This document shows, piece by piece, positions 1-9,012 of a stretch of 64,000 nucleotides of DNA (its first letter is position 1; every line of letters starts with the position of its first letter). Source of the stretch: Komagataeibacter intermedius TF2 (GTDB taxonomy: Bacteria; Pseudomonadota; Alphaproteobacteria; Acetobacterales; Acetobacteraceae); NCBI RefSeq assembly GCF_000964425.1, contig NZ_BANF01000027.1, positions 86,471 through 150,470 on the forward strand. The letters are read 5' to 3'. The position numbers and the translations under genes are program-made. The notes beneath the pieces are model-generated. The model searched no databases. It had not been told where the DNA came from and saw only the letters and a program-made list of their open reading frames with translations.

Positions 1-458
1 AGATCATGCGTATGCACGCGTTGTCCTGTAACCAGTTCCCGCGCCGCGTGGGTGGCCAGGCGCACCTGTTCGCCCGTTCCCAGCAAAATGATATCTGACA
101 GGGCGGCTTCCACGGCATCACGGATACGCCGGGCACGGTCGGAACCCGCTGCGGCGCCAGTATCCGTTCCATCACTGGCGCCATCGGGGGACAGATCCGC
201 CCCATTCCCGACCATCCGCAGGTCCCGTCGATGCCGGGGATCCACAGCCAGATCCCCGGTAAAGGAACCGCCCAGCGTGCGGTAGGCGGCAATCAGGGTG
301 CGCAGACGTTCATTGATCTGGCGGTTCATACGCTCCCTGCGCTGCTGGACCACGACCATGACCAGCAGCCGGATACCCACGCCAATCAAGGTAATCAGGC
401 ACAGCCCGATCATAGTGGCCAGAAGGCTGTGCCATGAACTGAAATCAAGATTGCGCAC
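1..458 (-). CDS. Hypothetical membrane-anchored protein (C-terminus cut off by window edge)
   Basis: Minus-strand reading frame open from a GTG at 458 to the window edge, so the C-terminus is missing. The GTG is preceded by AAGGA about seven bases upstream. The protein begins VRNLDFSSWHSLLATMIGLC and has one clear hydrophobic segment (about residues 9-30, LLATMIGLCLITLIGVGIRL), then a basic stretch with QQRRERMNRQINERLR and a polar, partly Ala/Gly/Asp-rich region. The topology suggests an inner-membrane anchor with a cytoplasmic helical tail. No family recognised. It is divergent from the downstream fructosidase. Confidence 0.5.
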   Translation of the reverse strand, partial: MRNLDFSSWHSLLATMIGLCLITLIGVGIRLLVMVVVQQRRERMNRQINERLRTLIAAYRTLGGSFTGDLAVDPRHRRDLRMVGNGADLSPDGASDGTDTGAAAGSDRARRIRDAVEAALSDIILLGTGEQVRLATHAARELVTGQRVHTHD

Positions 459-842
459 GACTGGTTCCTTGCATACAGGCAGCCACCATAACCGATAAAT
501 CCGGATTGTCCGGCATGGCCTGACATGCCGCCATTTATGTCAAGCGGGTTCACTGCTGGTGGCAAGACCGGATCGGTTCCGCAGGCCCCGCGGGAAAGCG
601 CCTGCGCCGACCATAAAACTCCGGATCGGTGGCGCATCAATACGGACCAGCCTGCGCCATGGTCTGAACGAACCGGGTGGGTCTGGCAATATGCTGGCAA
701 ACCGGTATGATTTGGACTGAAGAGGATGTGTACGGAACCCGCTGCGATCCGATAAGGTCGCCAGCCATGTTCGTACCACAGCGATACTGCAGGAACCGTC
801 CGTCCCATAGCACCTGTATCCTGAAGGGGAGATATCAACACC
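459..842. other. Intergenic region between divergent genes
   Basis: No convincing gene. It holds the start signals of the left-hand membrane protein, a small perfect hairpin (CGGCATG at 511-517 pairing with CATGCCG at 524-530) and the candidate promoter of the fructosidase gene. Confidence 0.5.
683..711 (+). promoter_or_regulatory. Candidate sigma70-type promoter for the GH32 gene
   Basis: CTGGCA (683-688), 17-base spacer, TATGAT (706-711). Four of six and five of six bases match the consensus hexamers. It would give a leader of about 125 bases before the ATG at 843. Pattern match only. Confidence 0.35.
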
Positions 843-2411
843 ATGCGACCAGATGCTCAGGCAACCGACAGTCTACAGCAGGCACTCCCCGTCCCATCAC
901 AGGATACAACCCCTCAGTGGCGCCCGCTCCTGCATTATACCCCCCGGCGGAACTGGATGAATGATCCCAATGGCCCGTTTTTTTACAAGGGGGTCTATCA
1001 TCTTTTCTACCAGTACAATCCCCTTGGCGAGGAATGGGGAAACATGTCGTGGGGGCATGCGACCAGCCCGGACCTGCTGCACTGGCATGAACACGATGTG
1101 GCCGTGCCGTTCAGTGACACGAAGGATATTTTTTCCGGAACGGTTGTCGTGGATACACATAACACGTCCGGACTGGGCACGGCGGACAATCCGCCGCTGG
1201 TGGCATTATACACCAGTGTTTTCAAGGAAAACGCCCCCAGACCAGCAGGCGTGCAGGCCCAGTCCCTTGCATACAGTCTGGATGACGGGCGGACATGGAA
1301 GCCATACGGCAAGGACCCCGTGCTGACATTGTCACCGGACTCGCCCCATTTCCGCGATCCCAGCGTGTTCTGGTACGCACCCGGTGGGTACTGGGTCATG
1401 ACGGCCGTCGTTGCCAATGAACAGATGGTCAAGCTGTACAAATCCACCAACCTGACGGAATGGACGTTCCTCAGCGATTTCGGGCCTGCCGGTTTTGTCC
1501 ACCCGGACATGTTATGGGAAATGCCATCGCTGTTTGCCCTGCCACTGGATGGAAATCCGGAACGGCAGAAATGGGTTCTGATGCTGGGGATCAATCCGTG
1601 GAGCATCGCGGGTGGATCGGGCAGCATGTATTTCGTCGGCTCCTTCGATGGCACGACATTCCATGCCGAGGGACTGCCGCCCGATGGATCGGACCCTGCG
1701 GCATATGACTGGCTCGATTACGGCGCGGACCATTATGCCGCCCTTGTCTTTTCCGGCCTGCCTGACAGCGCGCCCGTAACCATTGGCTGGATGAGCAACT
1801 GGGACTATGCAGCCCAGATGCCGACATCACCATGGAAAGGCCAGATGACCCTGCCCATGACCATGGCCCTGCGGACCATTGATGGCCGCCCGCAATTATG
1901 CCTGAGCCCTGAAAAGCAGTACACTGCGCTGGTCGCCGACCGCCCGGCACTTTCTTTCGATGGGCTGCGGCTGTCATCGGAACGCCATCTGCTGCCCGAT
2001 CATGCGCGTGGTCAGGTTCTGGATATTGACATGAGCATGCACATGCACGATGCGGACCGTGCCGGCCTGTTCGTGCGGGCCACGGCTGATGGCCAGATCA
2101 GCACCTGTATTGTTTATGATATGAAAAAGCATGAGCTGCGCATTGACCGGTCGCGTTCTGGCCTGACTGATTTCTCACCCAAATTCAGTCATGAACATGC
2201 CGTTTCCATGCCTGCCCCGAACGGGGAGATTTCATTGCATGTCATTATCGACCGTAATTCGGTCGAAGTGCTGTCCCAAAACGGTTCCATCGTCATAACG
2301 GACCTCATCTTCCCGCCTGTTGAAGCTGACCGCATCATCGCCTTTTCCGAAAACGGCATGACCGAATTCAGGCATATGAAGATAACCCGTCTGGACCAGA
2401 AGCCGGAATAA
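843..2411 (+). CDS. Glycoside hydrolase family 32 beta-fructosidase (sucrose/levan/inulin hydrolase)
   Basis: 522 residues. The three GH32 signatures are present in order: WMNDPNG with nucleophile Asp41, FRDPS with transition-state Asp172, and WEMPSLF with acid/base Glu226; a C-terminal beta-sandwich follows. The family hydrolyses terminal beta-fructosyl units of sucrose, levan or inulin. The ATG at 843 is preceded by AGGGGAG. No signal peptide is visible (the N-terminus MRPDAQATDSLQQAL is polar), so the enzyme appears cytoplasmic, unlike secreted exo-levanases of acetic acid bacteria. No PTS or sugar carrier lies beside it, so sucrose hydrolase versus levanase cannot be settled here. Confidence 0.9.
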   Translation: MRPDAQATDSLQQALPVPSQDTTPQWRPLLHYTPRRNWMNDPNGPFFYKGVYHLFYQYNPLGEEWGNMSWGHATSPDLLHWHEHDVAVPFSDTKDIFSGTVVVDTHNTSGLGTADNPPLVALYTSVFKENAPRPAGVQAQSLAYSLDDGRTWKPYGKDPVLTLSPDSPHFRDPSVFWYAPGGYWVMTAVVANEQMVKLYKSTNLTEWTFLSDFGPAGFVHPDMLWEMPSLFALPLDGNPERQKWVLMLGINPWSIAGGSGSMYFVGSFDGTTFHAEGLPPDGSDPAAYDWLDYGADHYAALVFSGLPDSAPVTIGWMSNWDYAAQMPTSPWKGQMTLPMTMALRTIDGRPQLCLSPEKQYTALVADRPALSFDGLRLSSERHLLPDHARGQVLDIDMSMHMHDADRAGLFVRATADGQISTCIVYDMKKHELRIDRSRSGLTDFSPKFSHEHAVSMPAPNGEISLHVIIDRNSVEVLSQNGSIVITDLIFPPVEADRIIAFSENGMTEFRHMKITRLDQKPE

Positions 2412-2816
2412 AGAGCCTGCGCCCGGTTTCCCGCGTGCGATGACCTGATCCATTGTCCAGACCACGGGAAACCGCCCCGGTCAGAATATACACATGGCGG
2501 CAGGCCCATCCTGTCCTGCCGCCGTCCCCGTCCCCGTCCTGCGACTGACTGATCAGGTTGCAGCCACGCGCATGGGGGCCACGGAGCCCCTTCCTGCCAT
2601 GCGCCGCACAGGGTTATGAACCCGTGCCCGGACACCCGATCGGCAGATGCCAGCCACGAACGCGATCACATTATCACCACAGACGCCTGCCGCCCTTGAC
2701 CGGGTTGGCGCCCTGCCCCCGAATACCCGGAATGGCTGATCGCACGCCTGCCGTGCGGATGCCATGGCGGACGCATCACCCAAATCCGCCTGAACAGGAA
2801 CTGGAAGGATCCGAAC
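2412..2816. other. Intergenic region with no supported gene
   Basis: Holds the inverted repeat after the fructosidase gene and the Shine-Dalgarno (GAAGGA) of the alcohol dehydrogenase. No reading frame here looks like a real protein. Confidence 0.4.
2424..2474 (+). terminator. Possible terminator hairpin after GH32 gene
   Basis: Perfect 10-base inverted repeat CGGTTTCCCG (2424-2433) / CGGGAAACCG (2465-2474), 13 bases after the stop codon. The loop is long (31 bases) and there is no U-tract, so confidence is low. Confidence 0.3.
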
Positions 2817-3872
2817 ATGTTTTCATGTGTTGGCTACGCCGCGACCGCAGCGGATGCGCCACTCAAGCCGTTTGCCTTTGACCGGCGCGATACCGGCCCT
2901 GATGACGTGCGCATCGATATCCTGTACTGCGGCGTCTGTCATTCCGACCTGCACCAGGCCCGCAATGAATGGCAGAATACGATCTATCCCTGCGTTCCGG
3001 GCCACGAAATCGTGGGCCGGGTGTCGGAAACCGGGGCGTCCGTAACCCGGTTCAAGGCAGGCGACATGGTCGGTGTAGGCTGCATGGTTGATTCATGCCG
3101 CGAATGCACAAGCTGCCGCGACGGGCTGGAGCAGTACTGCGAGGCCGGCTTTGTCGCCACCTATAATGGCGAGGACCGGCACGGCCGCGGCATCACTTTT
3201 GGCGGGTATTCACGCGCGGTTGTGGTTGACCAGAGCTTTGTGCTGCGCGTGCCGGATACGCTGGACCCGGCTGCCGCCAGTCCGCTGCTCTGCGCGGGTA
3301 TTACCACATGGTCACCGCTACGGCACTGGAAGGTCGGTCCGGGACAGCGGGTTGGTATCGTGGGCCTTGGCGGGCTGGGCCATATGGGGGTCAAGTTTGC
3401 CCGCGCGCTGGGGGCGGAAGTCGTGCTGTTCACCACATCACCCGGCAAGGTGGCCGATGGCCTGCGGCTGGGCGCGCATGAGGTCGTGCTGTCAAAGGAC
3501 GCTGGGGCCATGGCCAAGGAACGCGGGCGGTTCGACTTCATTCTCGATGCCGTCGCGGCGGAGCACGACATCAATGCCTATCTGGACCTGCTCAGGCGCG
3601 ATGGCACGATGGTGCAGGTTGGCGCGCCGGAACAGCCACTGCCGGTTTCCGTGTTCAGCCTGCTCATGAAACGCCGCAGCTTTGCGGGGTCGCTGATTGG
3701 CGGCATTCCCGAAACACAGGAAATGCTGGATTTCTGTGGCAGGCACAACATCACGGCGGATATCGAAATGATCCGCATGGACGAAATCGAGACCGCATAC
3801 GCCCGCATGCTACGCTCGGACGTCAAATACCGCTTCGTGATCGACATGGCGACCATGCCGCTGGCTGCATGA
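2817..3872 (+). CDS. Zinc-dependent NAD(P) alcohol dehydrogenase, cinnamyl-alcohol/YahK-type
   Basis: 351 residues, a medium-chain dehydrogenase. Catalytic zinc ligands: Cys41-His42 in GVCHSD and His63-Glu64 in PGHE. The structural zinc loop with several Cys (CMVDSCRECTSCRDGLEQYC) follows at about residues 91-110. The Rossmann glycine motif GLGGLGHMGVKFA lies near residue 180. The family reduces aldehydes to alcohols with NADPH, or the reverse. The start at 2817 has GAAGGA seven bases upstream. It stands alone, 400 bases after the fructosidase gene and convergent to the carboxylate carrier. The natural substrate is not determined by context. Confidence 0.88.
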   Translation: MFSCVGYAATAADAPLKPFAFDRRDTGPDDVRIDILYCGVCHSDLHQARNEWQNTIYPCVPGHEIVGRVSETGASVTRFKAGDMVGVGCMVDSCRECTSCRDGLEQYCEAGFVATYNGEDRHGRGITFGGYSRAVVVDQSFVLRVPDTLDPAAASPLLCAGITTWSPLRHWKVGPGQRVGIVGLGGLGHMGVKFARALGAEVVLFTTSPGKVADGLRLGAHEVVLSKDAGAMAKERGRFDFILDAVAAEHDINAYLDLLRRDGTMVQVGAPEQPLPVSVFSLLMKRRSFAGSLIGGIPETQEMLDFCGRHNITADIEMIRMDEIETAYARMLRSDVKYRFVIDMATMPLAA

Positions 3873-3898
3873 TCCGGGCGGCCTGAGACACATCGCCC

Positions 3899-3948
3899 CT
3901 GTTCCCGCCATCCGTCCCACAGGGCCACATACGCGATGGCGGGAACAG
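3899..3948. terminator. Bidirectional terminator-like hairpin between convergent adh and dctA
   Basis: Perfect 13-base inverted repeat: CTGTTCCCGCCAT (3899-3911) and ATGGCGGGAACAG (3936-3948), loop 24. It lies between the ends of two convergent genes, where it can serve both strands. No long U-tract. Confidence 0.55.
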
Positions 3949-4007
3949 ACTACCATTGATCCGGCGCCCACGATGGCCCACCGGCCTGTCGACCGACTGG
4001 ACACGGA

Positions 4008-5330
4008 TCAGTCCCGCAACAGCGCATCCGCCATTTTTTCACGATCCAGCCGCCCTTCCCAGGCCCCGATCACGACTGGCGCCACGCAGTTCCCGGCCAG
4101 ATTCCCAACCGCGCGCGCAATGCCGATGAACCAGTCCACCGCCAGCAGCATCACAAGGCTTGCAACCGGAATGGATGGAATGGCCGCAAGCGTCGCCGCG
4201 AGCACAACAATGGCGACACCCGGCACCCCATGCGCCCCCTTGGACGTCAGGAGCGCCGTGGCCAGCATGATGATCATCTGCCACGCGGAAAGGTGCGTCC
4301 CGGTCGCCTGCGCCAGAAAGACCACCGCCAGCCCCAGATAGATGGACAGGGCGTCAAGGTTCAGGGAATAGCCCGCCGGCACGACCAGTCCCACCACCTG
4401 TGGATCAACCCCCATGCGCCTGAGTTTTTCCATGACGCTGGGCAATACGGCATCCGATGTGGTGGTCGTGGACGTAATGACCAGTTCTTCACGGAAATAG
4501 CGCAGGAAACGCCACGGACTGACACCCGACAGACGCAGGCAGCCCCCCAGTGCGATGATGATGAACAGGGCGATGACCACAAAATACAACGCGACGAAAG
4601 CGGCAAGATGCATGATGGCGGTCATGCCATACCGTGCGGTTGTCGTGGCCATGGCGCCAAAGACACCCAAAGGCGCCAGGGCGATGATAAGCCGCATCAT
4701 GCGCGCGAACAGGACCGACAGGGCATCGATCAGCCTGACCAAGGGGGCCCCGGCTTCCCCGATCAGGCTGAGGCAGCAGCCGAACAGAATGGCGAAAAAC
4801 AGGATCTGCAGTACATTGGCCTGCGCGAACGCATCCGTCGGGGAACGGGGAACAAGCGAGAGGATGAATGCCGTAATCCCCCCTTCATGCAGGACCTGCG
4901 CATTGCGCGCATAGGATGCGACCATCTGCGCATCCTCCGCCGTTGGAGCGAACACGATGGAACGGCCCGGCTGCACCAGCATGCCAATGCCGACAGCCAT
5001 AACCAGCGCGAAGGTCGTCATGATCTCGAAATACACCAGCGCCTTGACGCCCATGCGCCCGACGGCACGCAGGGAACCAGCCCCCACAATGCCCGTGACG
5101 ACAATGCAGAATAACAGCGGCCCCACCGCCATGACGATCAGGCGCAGGAACAGGTCCGTAGCCCAGTGTGTCCGGCTGGCGAGACCAGGGTCCAGCAGCC
5201 CCAGTCCCAGCCCCGCCACACTGGCAATGACAACCTGCGTGAACATACCCGGAAGCCATTTATGGCGGTGCGACGGGGATGAAATATGACAATCGCTCAA
5301 GCCAGCATCCTTGCAGACAGACGGAAACAA
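4008..5330 (-). CDS. dctA: Dicarboxylate/amino acid:cation symporter (DctA/GltP family), atypical binding motifs
   Basis: 440 residues, very hydrophobic, with the fold-defining motifs of the DAACS family: a hairpin-1 Ser/Thr loop (TSTTTTSDAVLP), PAGYSLNLDALSIYL, TSKGAHGVPGVAIVVLAATL and a C-terminal AxRAxxNLxGN motif (ARAVGNLAGN). It should import a C4-dicarboxylate or related acid with protons or sodium at the inner membrane. Three hallmark motifs differ from classical DctA (SSSES, NLDGTS, DRFMSEAR are here TTTTS, NLDALS, DWFIGIAR), pointing to a different substrate. About 28 residues precede the usual N-terminus, so an in-frame ATG at 5246 is a possible alternative start. Divergent from the carbamate kinase gene. 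Confidence 0.85.
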   Translation of the reverse strand: MFPSVCKDAGLSDCHISSPSHRHKWLPGMFTQVVIASVAGLGLGLLDPGLASRTHWATDLFLRLIVMAVGPLLFCIVVTGIVGAGSLRAVGRMGVKALVYFEIMTTFALVMAVGIGMLVQPGRSIVFAPTAEDAQMVASYARNAQVLHEGGITAFILSLVPRSPTDAFAQANVLQILFFAILFGCCLSLIGEAGAPLVRLIDALSVLFARMMRLIIALAPLGVFGAMATTTARYGMTAIMHLAAFVALYFVVIALFIIIALGGCLRLSGVSPWRFLRYFREELVITSTTTTSDAVLPSVMEKLRRMGVDPQVVGLVVPAGYSLNLDALSIYLGLAVVFLAQATGTHLSAWQMIIMLATALLTSKGAHGVPGVAIVVLAATLAAIPSIPVASLVMLLAVDWFIGIARAVGNLAGNCVAPVVIGAWEGRLDREKMADALLRD

Positions 5331-5722
5331 TCATGAACCGGACAAGTCATGACTTAATGGATATATGCACCCGCCGACCATCATACGATACCAGAACCCT
5401 GTCCGTAATCCGTAAGTATGGCAGGCAGAATGCCGCGACAGGCCGCCTGCGTTCCCGCACGCCGTTCCCGATGCACGTTTCCGCCTTCAGGGGTATGGGC
5501 GCCGGGTATGCCCATCGCAGGGCGGTACACCACTTCTGGCGCCACGTCCCACGCTTCGTGGCGACTTCATTACATGAAAATAATGGAACCGGTTGCGATG
5601 ACACAGGACAGCATGCACATGTCCGCGCGCATCCGTTTCGATATCAGAAATATAATTTGCTCATTAAGAACATTTGTGCGCACAGTGACATCCGTGAGGG
5701 CTTCTCATCATAAGGAACCGCA
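5331..5722. other. Divergent regulatory region dctA / carbamate kinase
   Basis: 392 bases without a supported gene. It carries a TATAAT hexamer at 5651-5656 on the plus strand, without a good -35 at standard spacing, and the perfect palindrome TGTGCGCACA at 5675-5684. Just before the carbamate kinase ATG is AAGGAACCGCA. Confidence 0.45.
5675..5684. promoter_or_regulatory. Perfect palindrome, possible operator in front of carbamate kinase
   Basis: TGTGCGCACA lies 18 bases downstream of a TATAAT hexamer and 38 bases before the ATG, a position suited to repression. The binding protein is unknown; the IclR regulator at 8080 is a candidate by proximity only. Confidence 0.3.
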
Positions 5723-6637
5723 ATGAAATCCGTCATCGCCCTTGGGGGTAACGCGCTGATGCAGCGGGGGCAGCCCCTGAGCATATCCGTCCAGCGTGAA
5801 AATGCCCGAATGGCCGCATGCGCCCTGGCTGGCATTGCGCGCAGGCACCAGCTTGTCCTGACCCATGGCAACGGGCCACAGGTCGGCCTGCTGGCCATGC
5901 AGTCACAGGCATTCAGGCAGGCCCCGCCCTATCCGTTCGATATCATGGGGGCTGCGACCGAAGGCATGATCGGGTATATCCTGGAACAGGAACTGGGCAA
6001 CGTGCTGGGTCGGGATGTACCCGTGGCAACATTGCTGACACGTGTTGAAGTGGACCCGGACGACCCGGAATTTACCAGTCCAAGCAAATATATCGGTCCC
6101 CATTTTGATGAAGCGCAGGCGCAGGCATTAATCGACCAGTATGGATGGACCTTCAAAAAGGATGGCCCGTCCTGGCGGCGCGTGATCGCATCCCCCCACC
6201 CGTTACGAATTCTGTGGCATCGGCCCATCCGCTGGCTGCTGGACAATGGCGCGGTCATCATCTGTGGCGGCGGCGGAGGCATTCCTGTCATTTCCACCCC
6301 GGATGGCAGCCTGCAGGGCATTGATGCAGTCATTGACAAGGATCGCGTCTCCAGCCTGCTTGCGGTTCACCTGTCGGCTGACCTGTTCATCATCGCGACG
6401 GATGTTCCGGGCATATACGAAAACTACGGCACGCCACAGCAGAAGCTCCTGACATCACTGACTGCGGGAGAACTGAAGCAGAAAGAGTTTTCCAAGGGGT
6501 CGATGGGGCCGAAAGTCGAAGCGATCATCAATTTCGTGCAGAAAACCGGACGTCCCGCCGCGATTGGCTGCCTGTCGGAAATCGAGAAGATCATCGCCCG
6601 GCAGGCGGGAACGTGGATCATGCCCGATGCGAACTGA
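5723..6637 (+). CDS. arcC: Carbamate kinase (ArcC/AllK type)
   Basis: 304 residues, the normal length for the family. Motifs: ALGGNAL at the N-terminus, THGNGPQVG near residue 50, TEGMIGYILEQEL, ICGGGGGIPV and IDKDRVSSLLA, and C-terminal KGSMGPKVEA. The enzyme transfers phosphate between carbamoyl phosphate and ADP, giving ATP, CO2 and ammonia in the catabolic direction. It is the first gene of a run with allH and a GlcG-like gene, and lies upstream of fdrA and DUF1116 genes, the arrangement of oxamate carbamoyltransferase systems. No arginine deiminase or ornithine carbamoyltransferase is nearby, so AllK is the more likely role than ArcC. Confidence 0.93.
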   Translation: MKSVIALGGNALMQRGQPLSISVQRENARMAACALAGIARRHQLVLTHGNGPQVGLLAMQSQAFRQAPPYPFDIMGAATEGMIGYILEQELGNVLGRDVPVATLLTRVEVDPDDPEFTSPSKYIGPHFDEAQAQALIDQYGWTFKKDGPSWRRVIASPHPLRILWHRPIRWLLDNGAVIICGGGGGIPVISTPDGSLQGIDAVIDKDRVSSLLAVHLSADLFIIATDVPGIYENYGTPQQKLLTSLTAGELKQKEFSKGSMGPKVEAIINFVQKTGRPAAIGCLSEIEKIIARQAGTWIMPDAN

Positions 6638-6643
6638 AATCCC

Positions 6644-7549
6644 GTGCCAGACATAAAACCTGTCATTGCAGGTTCGTTCATCCGGTCACGATTGCTGGGC
6701 ATGGAGGGTACCGTCACCGTCCTTGCCCGGTTTACCGGCTATATATATCTGGCTGTCGCGCATGCCGGGGATCCGGTCATTGTGGTCATTACACTGAGTG
6801 GAGGCCGGATCGGGCCACTATCCATCGTGCTGCCCGGGCACAGGACCCTGCCCCTGAACAGTTCTGCGCGGGGGCGCCTGCGGGGCGGTGTCATCGAAAT
6901 TGATGCCCTGCGGATCAATCTGCATCAGGCCCGGATACATGAGTCGGCGCTGAAGGCGCGCATGGCCCCGGCCCGGGTACCATCATGGCTGGAAGGTGTG
7001 CTGCGTGACCTCGCTCCCCTGCCCCGGCGCACGGCCATCCTGCCATCGGTATCTGCCCCTGCGTCGCCATCGGCCGAAGCCCGCGCCCTTACCCGGCTGT
7101 TCCACGCCGGTCTTGCATCTGGACATGCACGCGACATTGCCATGGCTGCCGGCAGGCTTGCCGGACTGGGCCGGGGCCTGACACCCGGCGGGGACGATTT
7201 CCTGTGCGGATTTATGGTCGCGGTCTGGTTTTCAGCACCCGACCCGATACAGACCTGCATGCCCATCCTGACTGCGGCCCGCGGACAGACCACGTCATTG
7301 TCCCTGGCCTTTCTTGATGCAGCGGCCCACGGTCATGTCAGCGATACATGGCGGGACTTTCTGGAACCCGTATCGCATGACGCGCCACGGACCGGGGTAC
7401 TGAAAAACGTCATGGCGCCCGGCTTCAGTTCGGGGGAAGATACGCTTGCAGGTTTTATCTGGGGAATGCAGGCCATGCATATGCCACCTGCCGCCCTTCC
7501 CCCCATACCACTGGACGCCCTGTCCGCCATGGGCGGCGCACCCGATTGA
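6644..7549 (+). CDS. allH: DUF2877 protein, AllH-like subunit of oxamate carbamoyltransferase
   Basis: 301 residues starting at GTG 6644, six bases after the carbamate kinase stop. The DUF2877 signature LGRGLTPGGDDFLCGFMVAVW is present in the middle (about residues 175-195), with a second conserved block near the C-terminus (APGFSSGEDTLAGFIWGM). In E. coli the homologue (YlbF) is one of three subunits, with FdrA and YlbE, that split oxalurate into oxamate and carbamoyl phosphate. Here it is separated from fdrA by three unrelated genes. Function is inferred from family and neighbours. Confidence 0.8.
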   Translation: MPDIKPVIAGSFIRSRLLGMEGTVTVLARFTGYIYLAVAHAGDPVIVVITLSGGRIGPLSIVLPGHRTLPLNSSARGRLRGGVIEIDALRINLHQARIHESALKARMAPARVPSWLEGVLRDLAPLPRRTAILPSVSAPASPSAEARALTRLFHAGLASGHARDIAMAAGRLAGLGRGLTPGGDDFLCGFMVAVWFSAPDPIQTCMPILTAARGQTTSLSLAFLDAAAHGHVSDTWRDFLEPVSHDAPRTGVLKNVMAPGFSSGEDTLAGFIWGMQAMHMPPAALPPIPLDALSAMGGAPD

Positions 7550-7566
7550 AGGATGGATCAGAAAAC

Positions 7567-7974
7567 ATGAATATTCAGCTTGAAGATGCACAGGCCGCGA
7601 TGAAGGCCGCGATCGACAGGGCCCGCGCGCTTGATATCGAAATATGCGTTGCGGTCATGGATGGGGGCGGACGGCTTGTCACGTTCGCACGGATGGACCA
7701 GTCCAACTGGGCCAGCATTTTCGGAAGCCAGGGAAAGGCGGCCACATCTGCGGCAACACGGTGCAAAAGCGGCGTCATACCACCTGAATCCGTTGTCATG
7801 TCGCGCATTCGGGAAATGGAGGGCAACAACCTGATTTATGCGAAAGGCGCGGTTCCCCTGTTCCGCGATGGCATGCTGATCGGCGCCATTGGCGTGGGCG
7901 GGGCAAGCGCCGATCTGGATGAAGCCTGCGCCGGGGCGGGTGCTGCCGCCATTGGCTGCACAACGTCAGGCTGA
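7567..7974 (+). CDS. GlcG/HbpS family protein (DUF336)
   Basis: 135 residues from ATG 7567. An in-frame TTG at 7546 overlaps the allH stop, but the ATG gives the usual N-terminus MNIQLEDAQAAMKAAI. Family features: ICVAVMDGGGRLVTFARMD, AATRCKSGVIPPES and the glycine-rich tail GAVPLFRDGMLIGAIGVGGAS. Members are small oligomeric proteins implicated in glycolate or diol catabolism or in haem binding; the biochemical role is usually unknown. It is the last gene before a strong terminator, so probably co-transcribed with carbamate kinase and allH. Confidence 0.8.
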   Translation: MNIQLEDAQAAMKAAIDRARALDIEICVAVMDGGGRLVTFARMDQSNWASIFGSQGKAATSAATRCKSGVIPPESVVMSRIREMEGNNLIYAKGAVPLFRDGMLIGAIGVGGASADLDEACAGAGAAAIGCTTSG

Positions 7975-8016
7975 GGTCGCCGTTTTCCGCCCGCGCCACA
8001 TGATCCGTGGGGCCGC

Positions 8017-8051
8017 TTCCCCTTTGCATAAAGGGGGGATTTGTTTTTTAA
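8017..8051 (+). terminator. Rho-independent terminator after carbamate kinase-allH-glcG
   Basis: Stem TTCCCCTTT (8017-8025) / AAAGGGGGG (8030-8038, two G-U pairs), tetraloop GCAT, followed by the T-rich run ATTTGTTTTTTAA. Classic intrinsic terminator, about 45 bases after the stop codon of the GlcG-like gene. Confidence 0.85.
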
Positions 8052-8079
8052 CGAATGGATCTTTTAATTCCATGCGGAC

Positions 8080-8865
8080 ATGACAGTGCAGAACTCTACG
8101 GAAGAAATAAAAAAAAACAGGGGACTGGTCGGGTCCCTGGCGCATGGTCTGAATGTGCTGATGGCTTTCGACAAGGACCATGCACAGATGACGCTGTCCG
8201 TTGTGTCCGAACGGACCGGCATGGACCGGGCCAGCGCGCGGCGCTACCTTCTGACGCTATGCCATCTGGGATTTGTGACCCAGTCCGGGCGTCTTTTCCG
8301 ACTGACGTCAAAAGTCATGGATCTGGGCTACAGTTTTCTGTCATCCATTCCGCTTGCGCAGAAGGCGCAGCCCTATCTGAACATGATCCGCGACCAGACC
8401 GGGTTTCCTGTCGCCCTGGGCATCCGGGATGAACTGGACATCGTGCATGTCGCATCCGCCAATACGGATGAATTCGCCTCCCCCGCGCTGACGATCGGCA
8501 GGCGCTTCCCGCTGGCCTATGCATCCGCCGGGCGGTGCATCCTTGCATTCCTGCCCGGTGACGAACGTGATGCGATCCTCAGGCGGATCAGGCTTGCGCC
8601 CCTGTCGGAATATTCCATCACGACCATGGCGGGACTGCGCGCGAACCTGACGGATACGCAGAAAACCGGGTTTGCGCTGGTGGATCAGGAAATGCAGGTT
8701 GGCATCCGGTCGCTTGCCGTGCCGGTATTTGATCACAATGCCAATGTTGTCGCCTCGTTCAACACGTTTACATTCAGCAGCATCGTCCCCGAGGACGTAC
8801 TGATCGAACGGGCGCTGCCGACAATGCTGGCTGTCGCCACGGAATTCGGCAAAACCATTATCTAG
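8080..8865 (+). CDS. IclR/PcaR-type transcriptional regulator
   Basis: 261 residues. The N-terminal winged helix-turn-helix includes MTLSVVSERTGMDRASARRYLLTLCHLGFV (about residues 37-66) and is followed by GRLFRLTSKVMDLGYSF and an IclR effector domain with LGIRDELDIVHVASANT and a C-terminal GIRSLAVPVFD block. It belongs to the PcaR/PobR-like branch that controls aromatic and acid catabolism. It lies after the terminator of the carbamate kinase run and 190 bases before the binding-protein gene; the dyad at 9013-9034 is a candidate target. It resembles the second IclR at 33415. Confidence 0.9.
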   Translation: MTVQNSTEEIKKNRGLVGSLAHGLNVLMAFDKDHAQMTLSVVSERTGMDRASARRYLLTLCHLGFVTQSGRLFRLTSKVMDLGYSFLSSIPLAQKAQPYLNMIRDQTGFPVALGIRDELDIVHVASANTDEFASPALTIGRRFPLAYASAGRCILAFLPGDERDAILRRIRLAPLSEYSITTMAGLRANLTDTQKTGFALVDQEMQVGIRSLAVPVFDHNANVVASFNTFTFSSIVPEDVLIERALPTMLAVATEFGKTII

Positions 8866-9012
8866 ACGACGCATATTCCGCCATCCGACCGGGGGATGCC
8901 ACATTCCATATGAGAAGCGGCGTCCACCTGCCACGAAATCTTTATTAAAATATTCCCCTGCGGAAAATTCATTTCGAATATGCACTTGCTTTCTCCGGTG
9001 CAAACCGTGTCT

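Noticed and set aside
5723..6637. Arginine deiminase pathway carbamate kinase
   Set aside because: No arcA or arcB homologue is nearby, while allH, fdrA and DUF1116 genes are, so the AllK role is preferred.
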